Assembly (NCBI GenBank): GCA_036500205.1
Contig: DASYCK010000192.1
Span: 1 to 55,402 of the forward strand
DNA length: 55,402 nucleotides
Source of the DNA: DASYCK01 sp036500205
Lineage (GTDB): Bacteria > Myxococcota_A > Polyangia > Fen-1088
Direction: 5' to 3'
A program made the position numbers and the translations under genes. Positions within the stretch are counted from its first letter, which is position 1. Each line of letters starts with the position of its first letter. The notes under the pieces are model-generated. The model worked only from the letters and a program-made list of their open reading frames with translations, was not told where the DNA came from and did no database searches. Shown piece by piece: positions 1-7,579 of the stretch.

Positions 1-12
1 GCGCCGCGGGGT

Positions 13-41
13 AGAAAAACACGACCCGCGAAGCGGGTCGT
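13..41 (-). terminator. Rho-independent terminator of the small Lys-rich gene
   Basis: A perfect 9-bp inverted repeat (21-29 with 33-41, three-base loop) lies seven bases past the stop codon of the minus-strand gene. Read on the minus strand it is followed by a run of five T (15-19). Hairpin plus U-tract is the classical intrinsic terminator layout. Confidence 0.75.
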
Positions 42-47
42 CGGGTA

Positions 48-215
48 CTACTTCTTGTCGGCCTTCTTGTCGCCTTCCGGCGCGTCGGTCTTCTTGCTCT
101 TCTTGTCCTTCTTCTCGCTGTCGCCTGCGGGCGCCGGATCAGCGGCCTTCGCCACGGTCCAGGACGTCGGGAGCAGAACGGCCAATGCGATGAACATAAC
201 GCGAACGAGCTTCAT
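48..215 (-). CDS. Small secreted Lys/Asp-rich protein
   Basis: A 55-residue protein. Residues 1-29 form a signal peptide (basic start, hydrophobic core, cleavage near AKA-AD). The mature part is about 26 residues, almost entirely Lys, Asp, Glu, Pro and Gly, with KK-DKK-type runs and a KKADKK end. The ATG at 215 is preferred because GGAGGA sits about five bases upstream; the reading frame also extends upstream to 305 without a better site. The mature protein should be unfolded and strongly charged. Such mini-proteins are common in Myxococcota, and I know no function. It has its own terminator, so it is probably a real single-gene transcript. Confidence 0.6.
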   Translation of the reverse strand: MKLVRVMFIALAVLLPTSWTVAKAADPAPAGDSEKKDKKSKKTDAPEGDKKADKK

Positions 216-308
216 GGGGATCCTCCGTTGGGGTGAACTACCGAACAGGGTCAGCAGGATAATCGTCACGAACAAAAAGTGTGAGAAAAAGCGCATGACA
301 ATCATTAT

Positions 309-324
309 GCAATGATCGCATTGC
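309..324. promoter_or_regulatory. Inverted repeat in the divergent intergenic region
   Basis: GCAATG-ATCG-CATTGC, a 6-bp perfect inverted repeat with a four-base spacer, lies in a locally AT-rich stretch between the minus-strand small gene (start 215) and the plus-strand DUF4380-like gene. It could be an operator or hairpin; no promoter hexamers can be placed with confidence. Confidence 0.3.
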
Positions 325-395
325 GAGCAGGGCGGCGCCCGTCCGCGAAGTCCCCTTGTCAGGCGCCGCGCTCACGTGGTTATGCTCCCGGTGTC

Positions 396-1505
396 GTGCA
401 CCGCTGTCACGCCCGCCGGTTGATCATGGTGGGGGTCGCCGTGGGCGCGCTCCTCGCCGCTACCGACGGCGCGCTGGCGGTGGCCGGCGGCGGCGCGCCG
501 TCCGGTCGCGGTCCCGTCACCGTGACCCGCCAGGACTTTCACGGATGGGAAGCGCTCGTGCTCCGCAACGGCGCGGCAGAGGTGGTGGTGGTCCCCGAGA
601 TCGGACGCGTCATGCGGTTCGTGCTCCGCACAGGACCCGCGCCCGCGTCACCGTCCGGCGGTCCGTTCTGGAACCATCCCGCGCTCGCCCCTGCGATGGC
701 AGCCGACGCCCAGGGGTGGAGCAACTTCGGGGGCGACAAGGCGTGGCCGGCGCCTCAGACCGACTGGGAGAAGCTGACCGGGACAGGCTGGCCGCCGCCC
801 CGCGGCTTCGACGCGCAGCCGTTCACCGCCACGATTGAGGGGGCGAAGGTGAGGCTGACGTCACCCGTGGACCCCGCCTACGGCCTCATCATCGAGCGCG
901 TGCTCTCCCTCGATCCGGTTCAGCCGCTGCTGACGATCGTCACCACTTATAGAAAACGCGTCGGCTCACCGGTGCGCGTCGGGGTCTGGACCATCACGCA
1001 GCTCGCGTCCCCGCAGCGTCTGTTCGTGCGATTGCCGCCGCGCTCGATCTTCGCGCAGGGCCACGAAAGCCTGCTGCCCACGCTCCCCAAGGATCTGAAG
1101 GTAGAGGGAGCGCTGCTGTCGATGGCGGCCGATCCTGCGCAAAAGACGATGATCGCCAGCGACGGCACGGCGTTGCTGTGGATCGGCGCGGGCCCCAGCC
1201 TCCGCATCGAGACCGACGGGCCGGCCATCGACGAACCGCCCGGCGCCTGGCCGAATCATGGCGCTCATTCGCAGATTTACACCAGCCCCGCCGAGGGGCA
1301 GCGCTACGTCGAGCTCGAGCTGCTCGGGCCGCTGGCGACGCTGCGCCCCGGCCAGGCCACCTCGATGACCAGCCGTTACCTCCTGCTCCCGCGCGTCGAG
1401 GCGGATCCCGAACGCGAGGCGAGGCGTATCTTCGGGACGGCTAATGCCCAGCGGCGGCGTTGGCGAGCGCACGCTGAATCGCCACCGCGGCCAACGGCGC
1501 CATGA
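396..1505 (+). CDS. Secreted DUF4380-like protein
   Basis: About 369 residues. The mature part looks like the DUF4380 family: an early 'VVVPEIGRVM' strand and a NFGGDKAWPAPQ motif, in an all-beta fold related to galactose-mutarotase-like sandwiches. Members occur beside glycosidases in polysaccharide loci; their activity is undetermined. The start is uncertain. GTG at 396 gives a signal peptide with a basic n-region (HRCHARR) and hydrophobic core, ATG at 426 lacks positive charges, and ATG at 312 gives an overlong leader. No clear ribosome site distinguishes them. The 3' end overlaps the convergent SGNH gene by 65 bp. Confidence 0.6.
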   Translation: MHRCHARRLIMVGVAVGALLAATDGALAVAGGGAPSGRGPVTVTRQDFHGWEALVLRNGAAEVVVVPEIGRVMRFVLRTGPAPASPSGGPFWNHPALAPAMAADAQGWSNFGGDKAWPAPQTDWEKLTGTGWPPPRGFDAQPFTATIEGAKVRLTSPVDPAYGLIIERVLSLDPVQPLLTIVTTYRKRVGSPVRVGVWTITQLASPQRLFVRLPPRSIFAQGHESLLPTLPKDLKVEGALLSMAADPAQKTMIASDGTALLWIGAGPSLRIETDGPAIDEPPGAWPNHGAHSQIYTSPAEGQRYVELELLGPLATLRPGQATSMTSRYLLLPRVEADPEREARRIFGTANAQRRRWRAHAESPPRPTAP

Positions 1506-2253
1506 GCTCGTAACCAGCGTGGTTGGGGTGCAAGCCGTCGGGCGCCAGCTCCTTCTTCAACATCCCCTTGTCGTCGACCAGCGCCGAGAAGTAGTCGAGG
1601 TACGTCGCTCCGCTGTCGGCGGCGTACCTCTTCAACCACCGGTTCAGCTCCAGGATCTGGGCCGGGGGGCGCAGGGGGAAGGTGATGTCCGACAGAGGGG
1701 TGTAGTTGTGGACCGGCGTGACCGACGACAACACGACACCGATCTTGTGCAGGCGCGCCAGCTCGGCGATGGACGCCAGGTTCTTCTCGATGTCCTCGAG
1801 GGTGATGGGGCCCGTGTTTCCAGCGAGGTCGTTCGTCCCCAGCAGGATCACCACGACCAGGGGCTTCAGCTCGACGACGTCCTGGCGAAAGCGCACCAGC
1901 GCCTGCGAGGTGGTCTGCCCGCCGATGCCCCGGTTGATGTACGGTCGCCCCACGAAGAACTGGTCGAGGGGCCAGCCGGACGTGATCGAGTCGCCGAAGA
2001 ACACCACCCGGTTCTCGCCGGGCTCCGCGGGCCCGAGCGCCGCGTTGGCCTTCCGGAAGTGGCCCTTCTCGCCAAAGTCGTTGATCAGCACCGGGATCCG
2101 GGAGCGACGCCACTCGTCCCGGCTGCGCATGGCTTTTTCCAGCGGATTCGCGGCGCGCGGCGCCTCCACGGCGGCGCCTGCCGCCTCCCCCAGCGACACG
2201 AGCTGCGTGGTGAGCGCCGTCGCGACCACGAGGGAGAGCGTGAACGTCGTCAT
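1441..2253 (-). CDS. Secreted SGNH/GDSL hydrolase (probable carbohydrate acetylesterase)
   Basis: 270 residues with an N-terminal signal peptide (to about residue 25). The SGNH blocks are complete: GDSIT (catalytic Ser89), GIGGQTT (oxyanion Gly), GTND (Asn) and DGLHPN (Asp/His). Platelet-activating-factor acetylhydrolase-like members of this family next to glycosidases are typically carbohydrate O-deacetylases; that role is inferred here. It is the last gene of a three-gene minus-strand operon (lipoprotein, glycosidase, esterase), starting 9 bp after the glycosidase stop. An acetyl-mannan esterase would fit the neighbours. Confidence 0.85.
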   Translation of the reverse strand: MTTFTLSLVVATALTTQLVSLGEAAGAAVEAPRAANPLEKAMRSRDEWRRSRIPVLINDFGEKGHFRKANAALGPAEPGENRVVFFGDSITSGWPLDQFFVGRPYINRGIGGQTTSQALVRFRQDVVELKPLVVVILLGTNDLAGNTGPITLEDIEKNLASIAELARLHKIGVVLSSVTPVHNYTPLSDITFPLRPPAQILELNRWLKRYAADSGATYLDYFSALVDDKGMLKKELAPDGLHPNHAGYELMAPLAAVAIQRALANAAAGH

Positions 2254-2262
2254 CGGGCTGTT

Positions 2263-3528
2263 CTAGCGCGCGCTCGCCGCCAGGGCCGACCTGACGGCAG
2301 CGGCCGCCTCGGGGATCGCGTGCTTCGGGTCTTCCCAGCCGAAGATGTCGTAGTGCGGGCCCGTCACCCACAGGACGGCGCTCTTCACCGTCCGCCCTTC
2401 CCCGCGCGACAGATAGCGCGCCAGCCCCTCGTGTCCGCGCGCGATCTCCTGCGAGAGCGTCGCCTCCTCCGCGGGGGTGGCGGCACCGTCCCACAGATTG
2501 GGATGCTTCAACCCCCCGCGGCCCACCCCGAACTCACCGATGTGCAACGGGGGAACCTCCGCCGGTCGCAGGCCCAGCGCGCCCTGCAGGATGTCCTTGC
2601 GGAAGTTCGTCTCGGCCAGCACCAGGGCGCTCGCCACTTCGTCGACCGAGGGCAAACGGCGCCCGCGCTCGGCGGCCGGCAGCGCGACCGTGAGATCCAT
2701 GTACTGGGACAGCGACAGCACGTCGAGGCCGCGAATGTAACGGGCGAACGATCTGCGCCGGGCCGGGTTCATCCGTCCCACGAAGTCGTTGGCGATCTCC
2801 AGATGATGCGTGAAGTTGTGGGACAGCAGCACCTTGCCGTCCAGGCCCAGACGATGCCGTTCCTTCTTGGCGGCCGCCAGCAGCTGCTCCCAGCGCTCGG
2901 GACCGTAGACGACGGAGTTCATGAGCTCGGCGCCCAGCTCCAGGCGAACCGTCGCGCCGGTCGCCGCCTGCCCCAGGTGCGCGAAGACATCCTTCAGCAT
3001 CGCCAGCGCGCCGAACACGATGCCGCCCCGGTAGTCGTCGCTCATCGGATCCAGATCGAAGAACCCGCGCCAGGGACAGTGCACCCGCCAGCTGTGGTTC
3101 TCGGTCGCGAACGCATCGAAGCGCGGACCGTAGGCCGGCGGGTCGAGGTGGGGCTTGACGATGACGGCGAACCCGGCTCGCAGCGCCTCCTCGACTGCCT
3201 GGCCCAGCTCCCCTGCATCGGGGCCCGATGCCAGATCAATCTTGTCCAGATCGGCGTAGGCGTACGTCGGCACGAACGAGACCAGACGAAAACCGAGCGC
3301 CCTCAGCATGGTCAGTTTTTGCGGGGCCGTCCGGAAGTCTCCCCGCCATCCCCAGTAGCTGACGCCGAGCGAGGCGGCGGGTGGGCCACCCTCCCGAGCC
3401 GGGCCGGCTGGGCTCCCGGACGCCGTCGAACCGGCGGGCATCCCCTCCGCCCTGGCCGGCGCCGCGCCGGTGAGCCACAGCCCCGCGACCATGACCAGCG
3501 CGGACGCGGCGCCCCGTTGCTCCAGCAT
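2263..3528 (-). CDS. Secreted TIM-barrel glycosidase (GH113/GH5-like, clan GH-A type)
   Basis: 421 residues: signal peptide (cleavage near ARA-EG), a short Gly/Ser/Pro spacer, then a (beta/alpha)8 barrel. Signs of the barrel are GVSYWGWRGDF at strand 1, VIVKPHLD, a probable acid/base Glu201 (LGAELMNS) at strand 4 and a probable nucleophile Glu332 (HIGEFGVGR) at strand 7. The VKPH and GEFG strands recall GH113 beta-mannanases, but GH5-like assignment is possible. The ATG lies 13 bp after the CBM-like lipoprotein stop; an in-frame GTG three codons upstream is an alternative. Probably cleaves a beta-1,4-linked mannan or glucomannan; substrate is inferred. Confidence 0.75.
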   Translation of the reverse strand: MLEQRGAASALVMVAGLWLTGAAPARAEGMPAGSTASGSPAGPAREGGPPAASLGVSYWGWRGDFRTAPQKLTMLRALGFRLVSFVPTYAYADLDKIDLASGPDAGELGQAVEEALRAGFAVIVKPHLDPPAYGPRFDAFATENHSWRVHCPWRGFFDLDPMSDDYRGGIVFGALAMLKDVFAHLGQAATGATVRLELGAELMNSVVYGPERWEQLLAAAKKERHRLGLDGKVLLSHNFTHHLEIANDFVGRMNPARRRSFARYIRGLDVLSLSQYMDLTVALPAAERGRRLPSVDEVASALVLAETNFRKDILQGALGLRPAEVPPLHIGEFGVGRGGLKHPNLWDGAATPAEEATLSQEIARGHEGLARYLSRGEGRTVKSAVLWVTGPHYDIFGWEDPKHAIPEAAAAVRSALAASAR

Positions 3529-3541
3529 CCGCCTCACGCGG

Positions 3542-4264
3542 TCAGCCCTTGCAGACGAAGGCGATGTCGTCGACCGTGATGTCGAAGTCGGCGCCCGAGG
3601 TCTTCGTCTCGAAGTGGATCGCGAAGATCTTCTTGGAATCGAGGTGCGGCTTGCGCGGGGCGCCCCAGAACGGCTCCTGCACCATGTCGCGGAAGGGGAC
3701 GACATAGCGTTGCCACTGCTCGGTGATGTTCAGCGTCGCGCCGAAGTCGTTGAAGCAGGCGCTGCACACGCCCCCGTCGGGATCGGTGTTTCCGTCGGGC
3801 ATCTTCACCACCAACCTGCCGGAGGTGTTGGGGGCACGCTTCGCGAAGAACGTGATGCCGTCGAACTTCGAGGCGTCGTAAGGCTCCTTGGGATCGAGGA
3901 AGTTCAGACCCATCGCCGCGTAGACGATCGACGCCGGGGCCAGCTTGCCTTTCATCTCGACGGCGAACTTCGAGTCGTGGCCCCCCTCGACCATGCTGAA
4001 CGTGCCCCCCTTGTCCCCCTCGACGGGCCAGATGGTCGAGCCTTCCTTGTCGGCGTAGGTGTACCAGTAGCCGCCGCGATCGCCGACGACCGAGATCTGG
4101 TTGTTGTTGTCCTCCAGGTCGTCGATGGTGCCGTCGGGGCCGCAGCCCTTGTACACGGGCGGCAGATCACTCGCCGGCTTGGTGCCGAACGGCACGCAGG
4201 CACCGGCGGTCATCGTGAAGCCCACCAACACCAAGGCCGAGGTCAGACGCGCGTGTCGCTTCAT
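3542..4264 (-). CDS. Lipoprotein with a carbohydrate-binding-like beta-sandwich
   Basis: 240 residues. A lipoprotein signal ends at a TAGAC lipobox. The mature part starts with an acidic Asp/Asn-rich segment (DGTIDDLEDNNN) followed by a jelly-roll typical of CBM11/CIA30-like domains, with FDGITFFAK and a terminal DIAFVC strand. The conserved Cys pairs (VCSACF; final C) may form disulphides. The start is chosen for GGAG ten bases upstream. It heads the operon with the glycosidase and esterase, suggesting a surface or periplasmic glycan-binding protein delivering substrate to them. No catalytic residues seen. Confidence 0.7.
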   Translation of the reverse strand: MKRHARLTSALVLVGFTMTAGACVPFGTKPASDLPPVYKGCGPDGTIDDLEDNNNQISVVGDRGGYWYTYADKEGSTIWPVEGDKGGTFSMVEGGHDSKFAVEMKGKLAPASIVYAAMGLNFLDPKEPYDASKFDGITFFAKRAPNTSGRLVVKMPDGNTDPDGGVCSACFNDFGATLNITEQWQRYVVPFRDMVQEPFWGAPRKPHLDSKKIFAIHFETKTSGADFDITVDDIAFVCKG

Positions 4265-4308
4265 GAGAGACTCCAGGGAAGGGGACCAAAGACACAACAG
4301 CGGAGCCG

Positions 4309-4338
4309 TAGATAGCCGTTCCGCCGGGACAGCGTCAA
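4309..4338 (-). promoter_or_regulatory. Candidate sigma-70 promoter of the minus-strand operon
   Basis: Read on the minus strand: TTGACG (4338-4333), an 18-bp spacer, then TATCTA (4314-4309), about 45 bases upstream of the lipoprotein start. The -35 is good and the -10 poor, so this is a weak prediction. Confidence 0.3.
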
Positions 4339-4393
4339 GGTTCACGACGAATTCCCGTAAACATCCAATGTGTACGGGACATCACAGAAACGC

Positions 4394-4422
4394 TTGACCG
4401 ACGGCCCGACTTACCGTATTTC
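4394..4422 (+). promoter_or_regulatory. Candidate sigma-70 promoter of the outer-membrane barrel gene
   Basis: TTGACC (4394-4399), a 17-bp spacer and TATTTC (4417-4422) lie about 120 bases upstream of the ATG at 4541. The -35 matches 5 of 6 and the -10 only half, so confidence is low. It shares the 276-bp divergent region with the promoter of the minus-strand operon. Confidence 0.25.
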
Positions 4423-4540
4423 GCGGCACCGGGACTCCGATCCGCACCTCTCAGGCGGTCCCTCGTCCGACTTTGTCGCGTTTCTCATGTTGCACTCCCC
4501 GCCCTTTCGTCTCACTTCTCGTCTCCAAGGAAAAACACTG

Positions 4541-6628
4541 ATGAGGTTGATCTCGCGCGCGATCGTGGTGTCTGGGGTGCTGTTCTCGCCGGTGGTCTTC
4601 GCGCAAGCGGGCGGCGCTGGCGGGGCGGCGGCGGTCACGCCGACGTCCGCGGCCGCCCCCTTGTCGGCAACGCCTGCGGCCGGAGCGACGCCCGCAGCCA
4701 ATGCGCCCCCCCTCGCTCTGCCACCCCCGCTCCCCGCGGCCCCTGCCGCCGCCGCGACGCCCGCCACGGGGTTGACCAGCAGCGCCTCCACGGGGAAAGC
4801 GGTGAACGCCAGCGCTGGCGCCGGCGTGGGGCTGCCCCCCAACCTCCCCGCGATCACCGGCGGGACGAACATCTCGCCGAAGGAGGCGGAGACGTTCACC
4901 ACGGGCAGCACCACCGCGAACACGCCCACCGATGACTGGAAGTTCGACTTCCACGGTTACGCCCGCGCGCCCCTGCGCGCCAGCTGGGGACCGCCGACGC
5001 CCGCGGTTCAACCGAGCATTTACAATTACATGCCGACGACGGGCATGCCGGCCGCCGCCATGGTTCCCACGGGGAGCTCCAGCGCACCGTGCCCCATTCA
5101 AAGTCCGTGTGTGCCGCCCGGTACGCAGCTGCACGCGTATCCGCGCGTGCCGGGCTACCTGTACACGACGTGGGAGTACACGAACACGACGCCCGGGCCC
5201 TGGGCGCAGCTCAACTTCACTTATGGCAACTCGCGGACCTCGATGACGGTGATCGTCGACGCCTACAACCAGACCGACGGTGGATACCGCAACGTTCAGG
5301 CGCAGCAGGGGATCGACCAGGTGTTCCTGACCATGAACTTCCCCGGCCTGTTCGGGGACTATGGCAGCCTGGTGTGGAACCTGGGGTCATTCCAGAACCG
5401 CTACGGCGCGGCCGGCAAGTACGACGGCGGCATGTACGAGACGTACCTGTTCGGGCGCACGCACACGGCGGGCTCGACCTGGACGGCGAACTTCTCGAAC
5501 CTGGATGACAACGGCAGCTTCGCGGTGACCGCGGAGGCCGGCGTGGGCTCCAAGCTGGACACGGTGCCGTTCCTGAACAACGCCCTCTACCAGGTGTTTC
5601 AGAACCAGCCCATCGCCCAGAACAATGGCTCACCCTACCTGTCCGACCGCAACCCCGACTATCTGCCCTACGCGGGCCCCGTGCCTCAGGGCTCGACCTT
5701 CATCGCCCACGGCCACCTGGGCGTGAAGTACAAGAGCCTGGTCCAGCTCGGCGCGCACTACATCTTCGCCTGGACCCCCGATGACAACTGGAGCCCCATC
5801 AACTCCGGGAATCTCGTCGACGTGAACGAGGTGCAGCCCCGTCACTACGGCCCCACCCAGGGCAGCATGGCGATCGCCGGCGGCGAGGTGCGCATCGACA
5901 GCCCCGAGTTCGGCTACTTCTATGCCGGCGTCTCCCACATCGACGCGCGCAACATCAACGCCCTGGCCGACTCGATCGAGGTGTTGCACTCGTACGGCGG
6001 CTACCAGTTCAAGCAGAACTTCTTCGGCAACACCTTCAACCAGCACACCGGCGTCTACAACGGCCCCGAGAACGAGAGCGGCAAGGTCACCACCATCGAG
6101 GCCCAGTACTCGTTCAGCTTCGGCCAGTACGCCCGCTACCCCGAGTCTTTCTGGGGCGATGGCGTCGATCTGGTGATCACGCCGTTCATGATGCTGTCGA
6201 TCGTGGACAGCAAGCCCGCGGACGTGGCGGTCAACGGCGCGCCCGCGACCGCGGTCGCGGGAAGAGTGGTGGGCGATCCCACCCGCGCCACCACCTGGGA
6301 CATGAGCACCAAGAAGCTGAAGTTCGGCGGCGACGTCTACTACACCCCGTACTCCTGGCTGGGGGTCGGCTTCCGTTACGACATGGTCAAGCCCGACATG
6401 GACGCCGCCTACTCGCGCACGCCCGGCAACCCCGGGGGCAGCGAGCTGGACTTTCAGGTGTTCACGCCGCGCATCGTGTTCCGCACGCAATTCGTCACGC
6501 ACGAAGCGATCAGCTTGACCTATTCGCACTACATCAACGGCATCGGCGCCTACCCACAGTACCCCTACCAGTGGCTGCCGAAGGCCGACACCGACCTCAT
6601 CGGGCTCGCGGGCACGATGTGGTGGTAG
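4541..6628 (+). CDS. Outer-membrane beta-barrel protein with a Pro/Ala-rich N-terminal extension
   Basis: 695 residues. A signal peptide ends at VFA-QA. About 95 residues of Ala/Pro/Thr-rich low complexity follow, then from about residue 130 an antiparallel beta-strand-rich region with alternating hydrophobic and aromatic residues and a C-terminal ...GTMWW, an aromatic end typical of BAM-inserted barrels. The start at 4541 is supported by CCAAGG ten bases upstream. I do not recognise a named family; porin or alginate/maltoporin-like channels have similar strand patterns. Its place between two glycan-binding lipoprotein genes suggests oligosaccharide passage across the outer membrane. That is inference from position. 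Confidence 0.6.
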   Translation: MRLISRAIVVSGVLFSPVVFAQAGGAGGAAAVTPTSAAAPLSATPAAGATPAANAPPLALPPPLPAAPAAAATPATGLTSSASTGKAVNASAGAGVGLPPNLPAITGGTNISPKEAETFTTGSTTANTPTDDWKFDFHGYARAPLRASWGPPTPAVQPSIYNYMPTTGMPAAAMVPTGSSSAPCPIQSPCVPPGTQLHAYPRVPGYLYTTWEYTNTTPGPWAQLNFTYGNSRTSMTVIVDAYNQTDGGYRNVQAQQGIDQVFLTMNFPGLFGDYGSLVWNLGSFQNRYGAAGKYDGGMYETYLFGRTHTAGSTWTANFSNLDDNGSFAVTAEAGVGSKLDTVPFLNNALYQVFQNQPIAQNNGSPYLSDRNPDYLPYAGPVPQGSTFIAHGHLGVKYKSLVQLGAHYIFAWTPDDNWSPINSGNLVDVNEVQPRHYGPTQGSMAIAGGEVRIDSPEFGYFYAGVSHIDARNINALADSIEVLHSYGGYQFKQNFFGNTFNQHTGVYNGPENESGKVTTIEAQYSFSFGQYARYPESFWGDGVDLVITPFMMLSIVDSKPADVAVNGAPATAVAGRVVGDPTRATTWDMSTKKLKFGGDVYYTPYSWLGVGFRYDMVKPDMDAAYSRTPGNPGGSELDFQVFTPRIVFRTQFVTHEAISLTYSHYINGIGAYPQYPYQWLPKADTDLIGLAGTMWW

Positions 6629-6694
6629 GTTGATTCCAACTTCAAGCAACGAAATTTGCTCAGAGCGACTCACTCGACGGGAAAGGTATTCCAC

Positions 6695-7441
6695 ATGACA
6701 AAGCAGGTCTGTTTCACGGCAACGTCCATGCTCCTCGGTTTGGCCCTGGCAGCGGCCGGGTGCGGCAGCAGCTCGAACGGCAGCGTGCCGGGGAGCGGCA
6801 CCGGCGGCGCGGGTGGCACGGCGGGCGGCAGCGGCGGCACCACCGGCGCGTTCGATCCCACCACGCCCATCCCGGCGACCGGCACGGTCCTCGAGACCTT
6901 CGATACCTCGGTGGACGGCTTCAAGATCAACTCCTACGTCGACACGGGCGCCACGAACCTGGGCGCGGACGGCGGCGTGAACGCGACGGGCACCCTCGCC
7001 GAGTGGGATGGCACCGTGGGGAGCCCGACCGTCGGCTCGCTGAAGATCACCGCCCCCTTCAGCGACTGGAACCAGTACGTGGACGTCCTGAAGAGCGTCA
7101 GCCCCATGGCCGACTGGAGCGGCAAGAAGATTCACGTGCGCGTGATGGTGGACTCGGGCTTCGACACGGACATGTACGTGAAGGGGTTCGTGCAGATGTA
7201 CTTCGACACCGGGACCTCCTATGCCTTCGGTCAGGCCGCCACGGTGCCGACCGTCAACTCGAACGCCATGTGGCAGGAGTTCGTCCTCGACACCACCACG
7301 GCGACGTTCCCGACGGGAACGGTGGGCGACCCCACGATGGTGGTTCAGTACGGCGTGCAGTTTCAGTCGGGCGCCGGGAACACCACGGCGGTGAAGCCGT
7401 CGGCCGGCGTGTTCCACGTCGACAGCTTCTGGCTGGAGTAG
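6695..7441 (+). CDS. Lipoprotein with a Gly-rich linker and one carbohydrate-binding-like domain
   Basis: 248 residues. The lipobox is AAAGC, followed by a Gly/Ser/Thr linker of about 30 residues. The remaining beta-sandwich has the signature ETFDTSVDGFKIN, NLGADGG, a W/Y-xx-YVD motif (DWNQYVDVL) and a closing FHVDSFWLE strand. The same module occurs twice in the lipoprotein at 25680-27101, so this is a shared module family in the locus. Galactose-binding-like folds with this layout bind glycans, but binding is inferred. The ATG at 6695 follows GGGAAAGG. No catalytic motif was found. Confidence 0.7.
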   Translation: MTKQVCFTATSMLLGLALAAAGCGSSSNGSVPGSGTGGAGGTAGGSGGTTGAFDPTTPIPATGTVLETFDTSVDGFKINSYVDTGATNLGADGGVNATGTLAEWDGTVGSPTVGSLKITAPFSDWNQYVDVLKSVSPMADWSGKKIHVRVMVDSGFDTDMYVKGFVQMYFDTGTSYAFGQAATVPTVNSNAMWQEFVLDTTTATFPTGTVGDPTMVVQYGVQFQSGAGNTTAVKPSAGVFHVDSFWLE

Positions 7442-7492
7442 TCCCGCCCTCCGATCACGGCGTCCGCGGCGGCGCGGGTGCCAGGTCGGACG

Positions 7493-7530
7493 AAAAAGGG
7501 CCTCGGCCGACGGCGGCTGGTGCCCTTTTT
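7493..7530 (+). terminator. Rho-independent terminator between the CBM lipoprotein and the alpha-galactosidase
   Basis: A perfect 9-bp inverted repeat, AAAAAGGGC (7493-7501) and GCCCTTTTT (7522-7530), with a 20-base loop that is itself GC-rich. It ends in a T tract on the plus strand and, because the arms are A5/T5, also on the minus strand. It lies 50 bases after the lipoprotein stop and 50 before the next start, so the two genes are likely separate transcripts or attenuated. Confidence 0.75.
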
Positions 7531-7579
7531 CTTTTGGGGTCCGCTCCTCAAACGACCGAGTATTTTCCGGAGGTCACCG

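Noticed and set aside
1444..3579. Long plus-strand open frame opposite the esterase and glycosidase genes
   Set aside because: The opposite strand has complete SGNH and barrel motifs. The plus frame is Arg/Gly-rich with no domain. High GC leaves shadow frames open.
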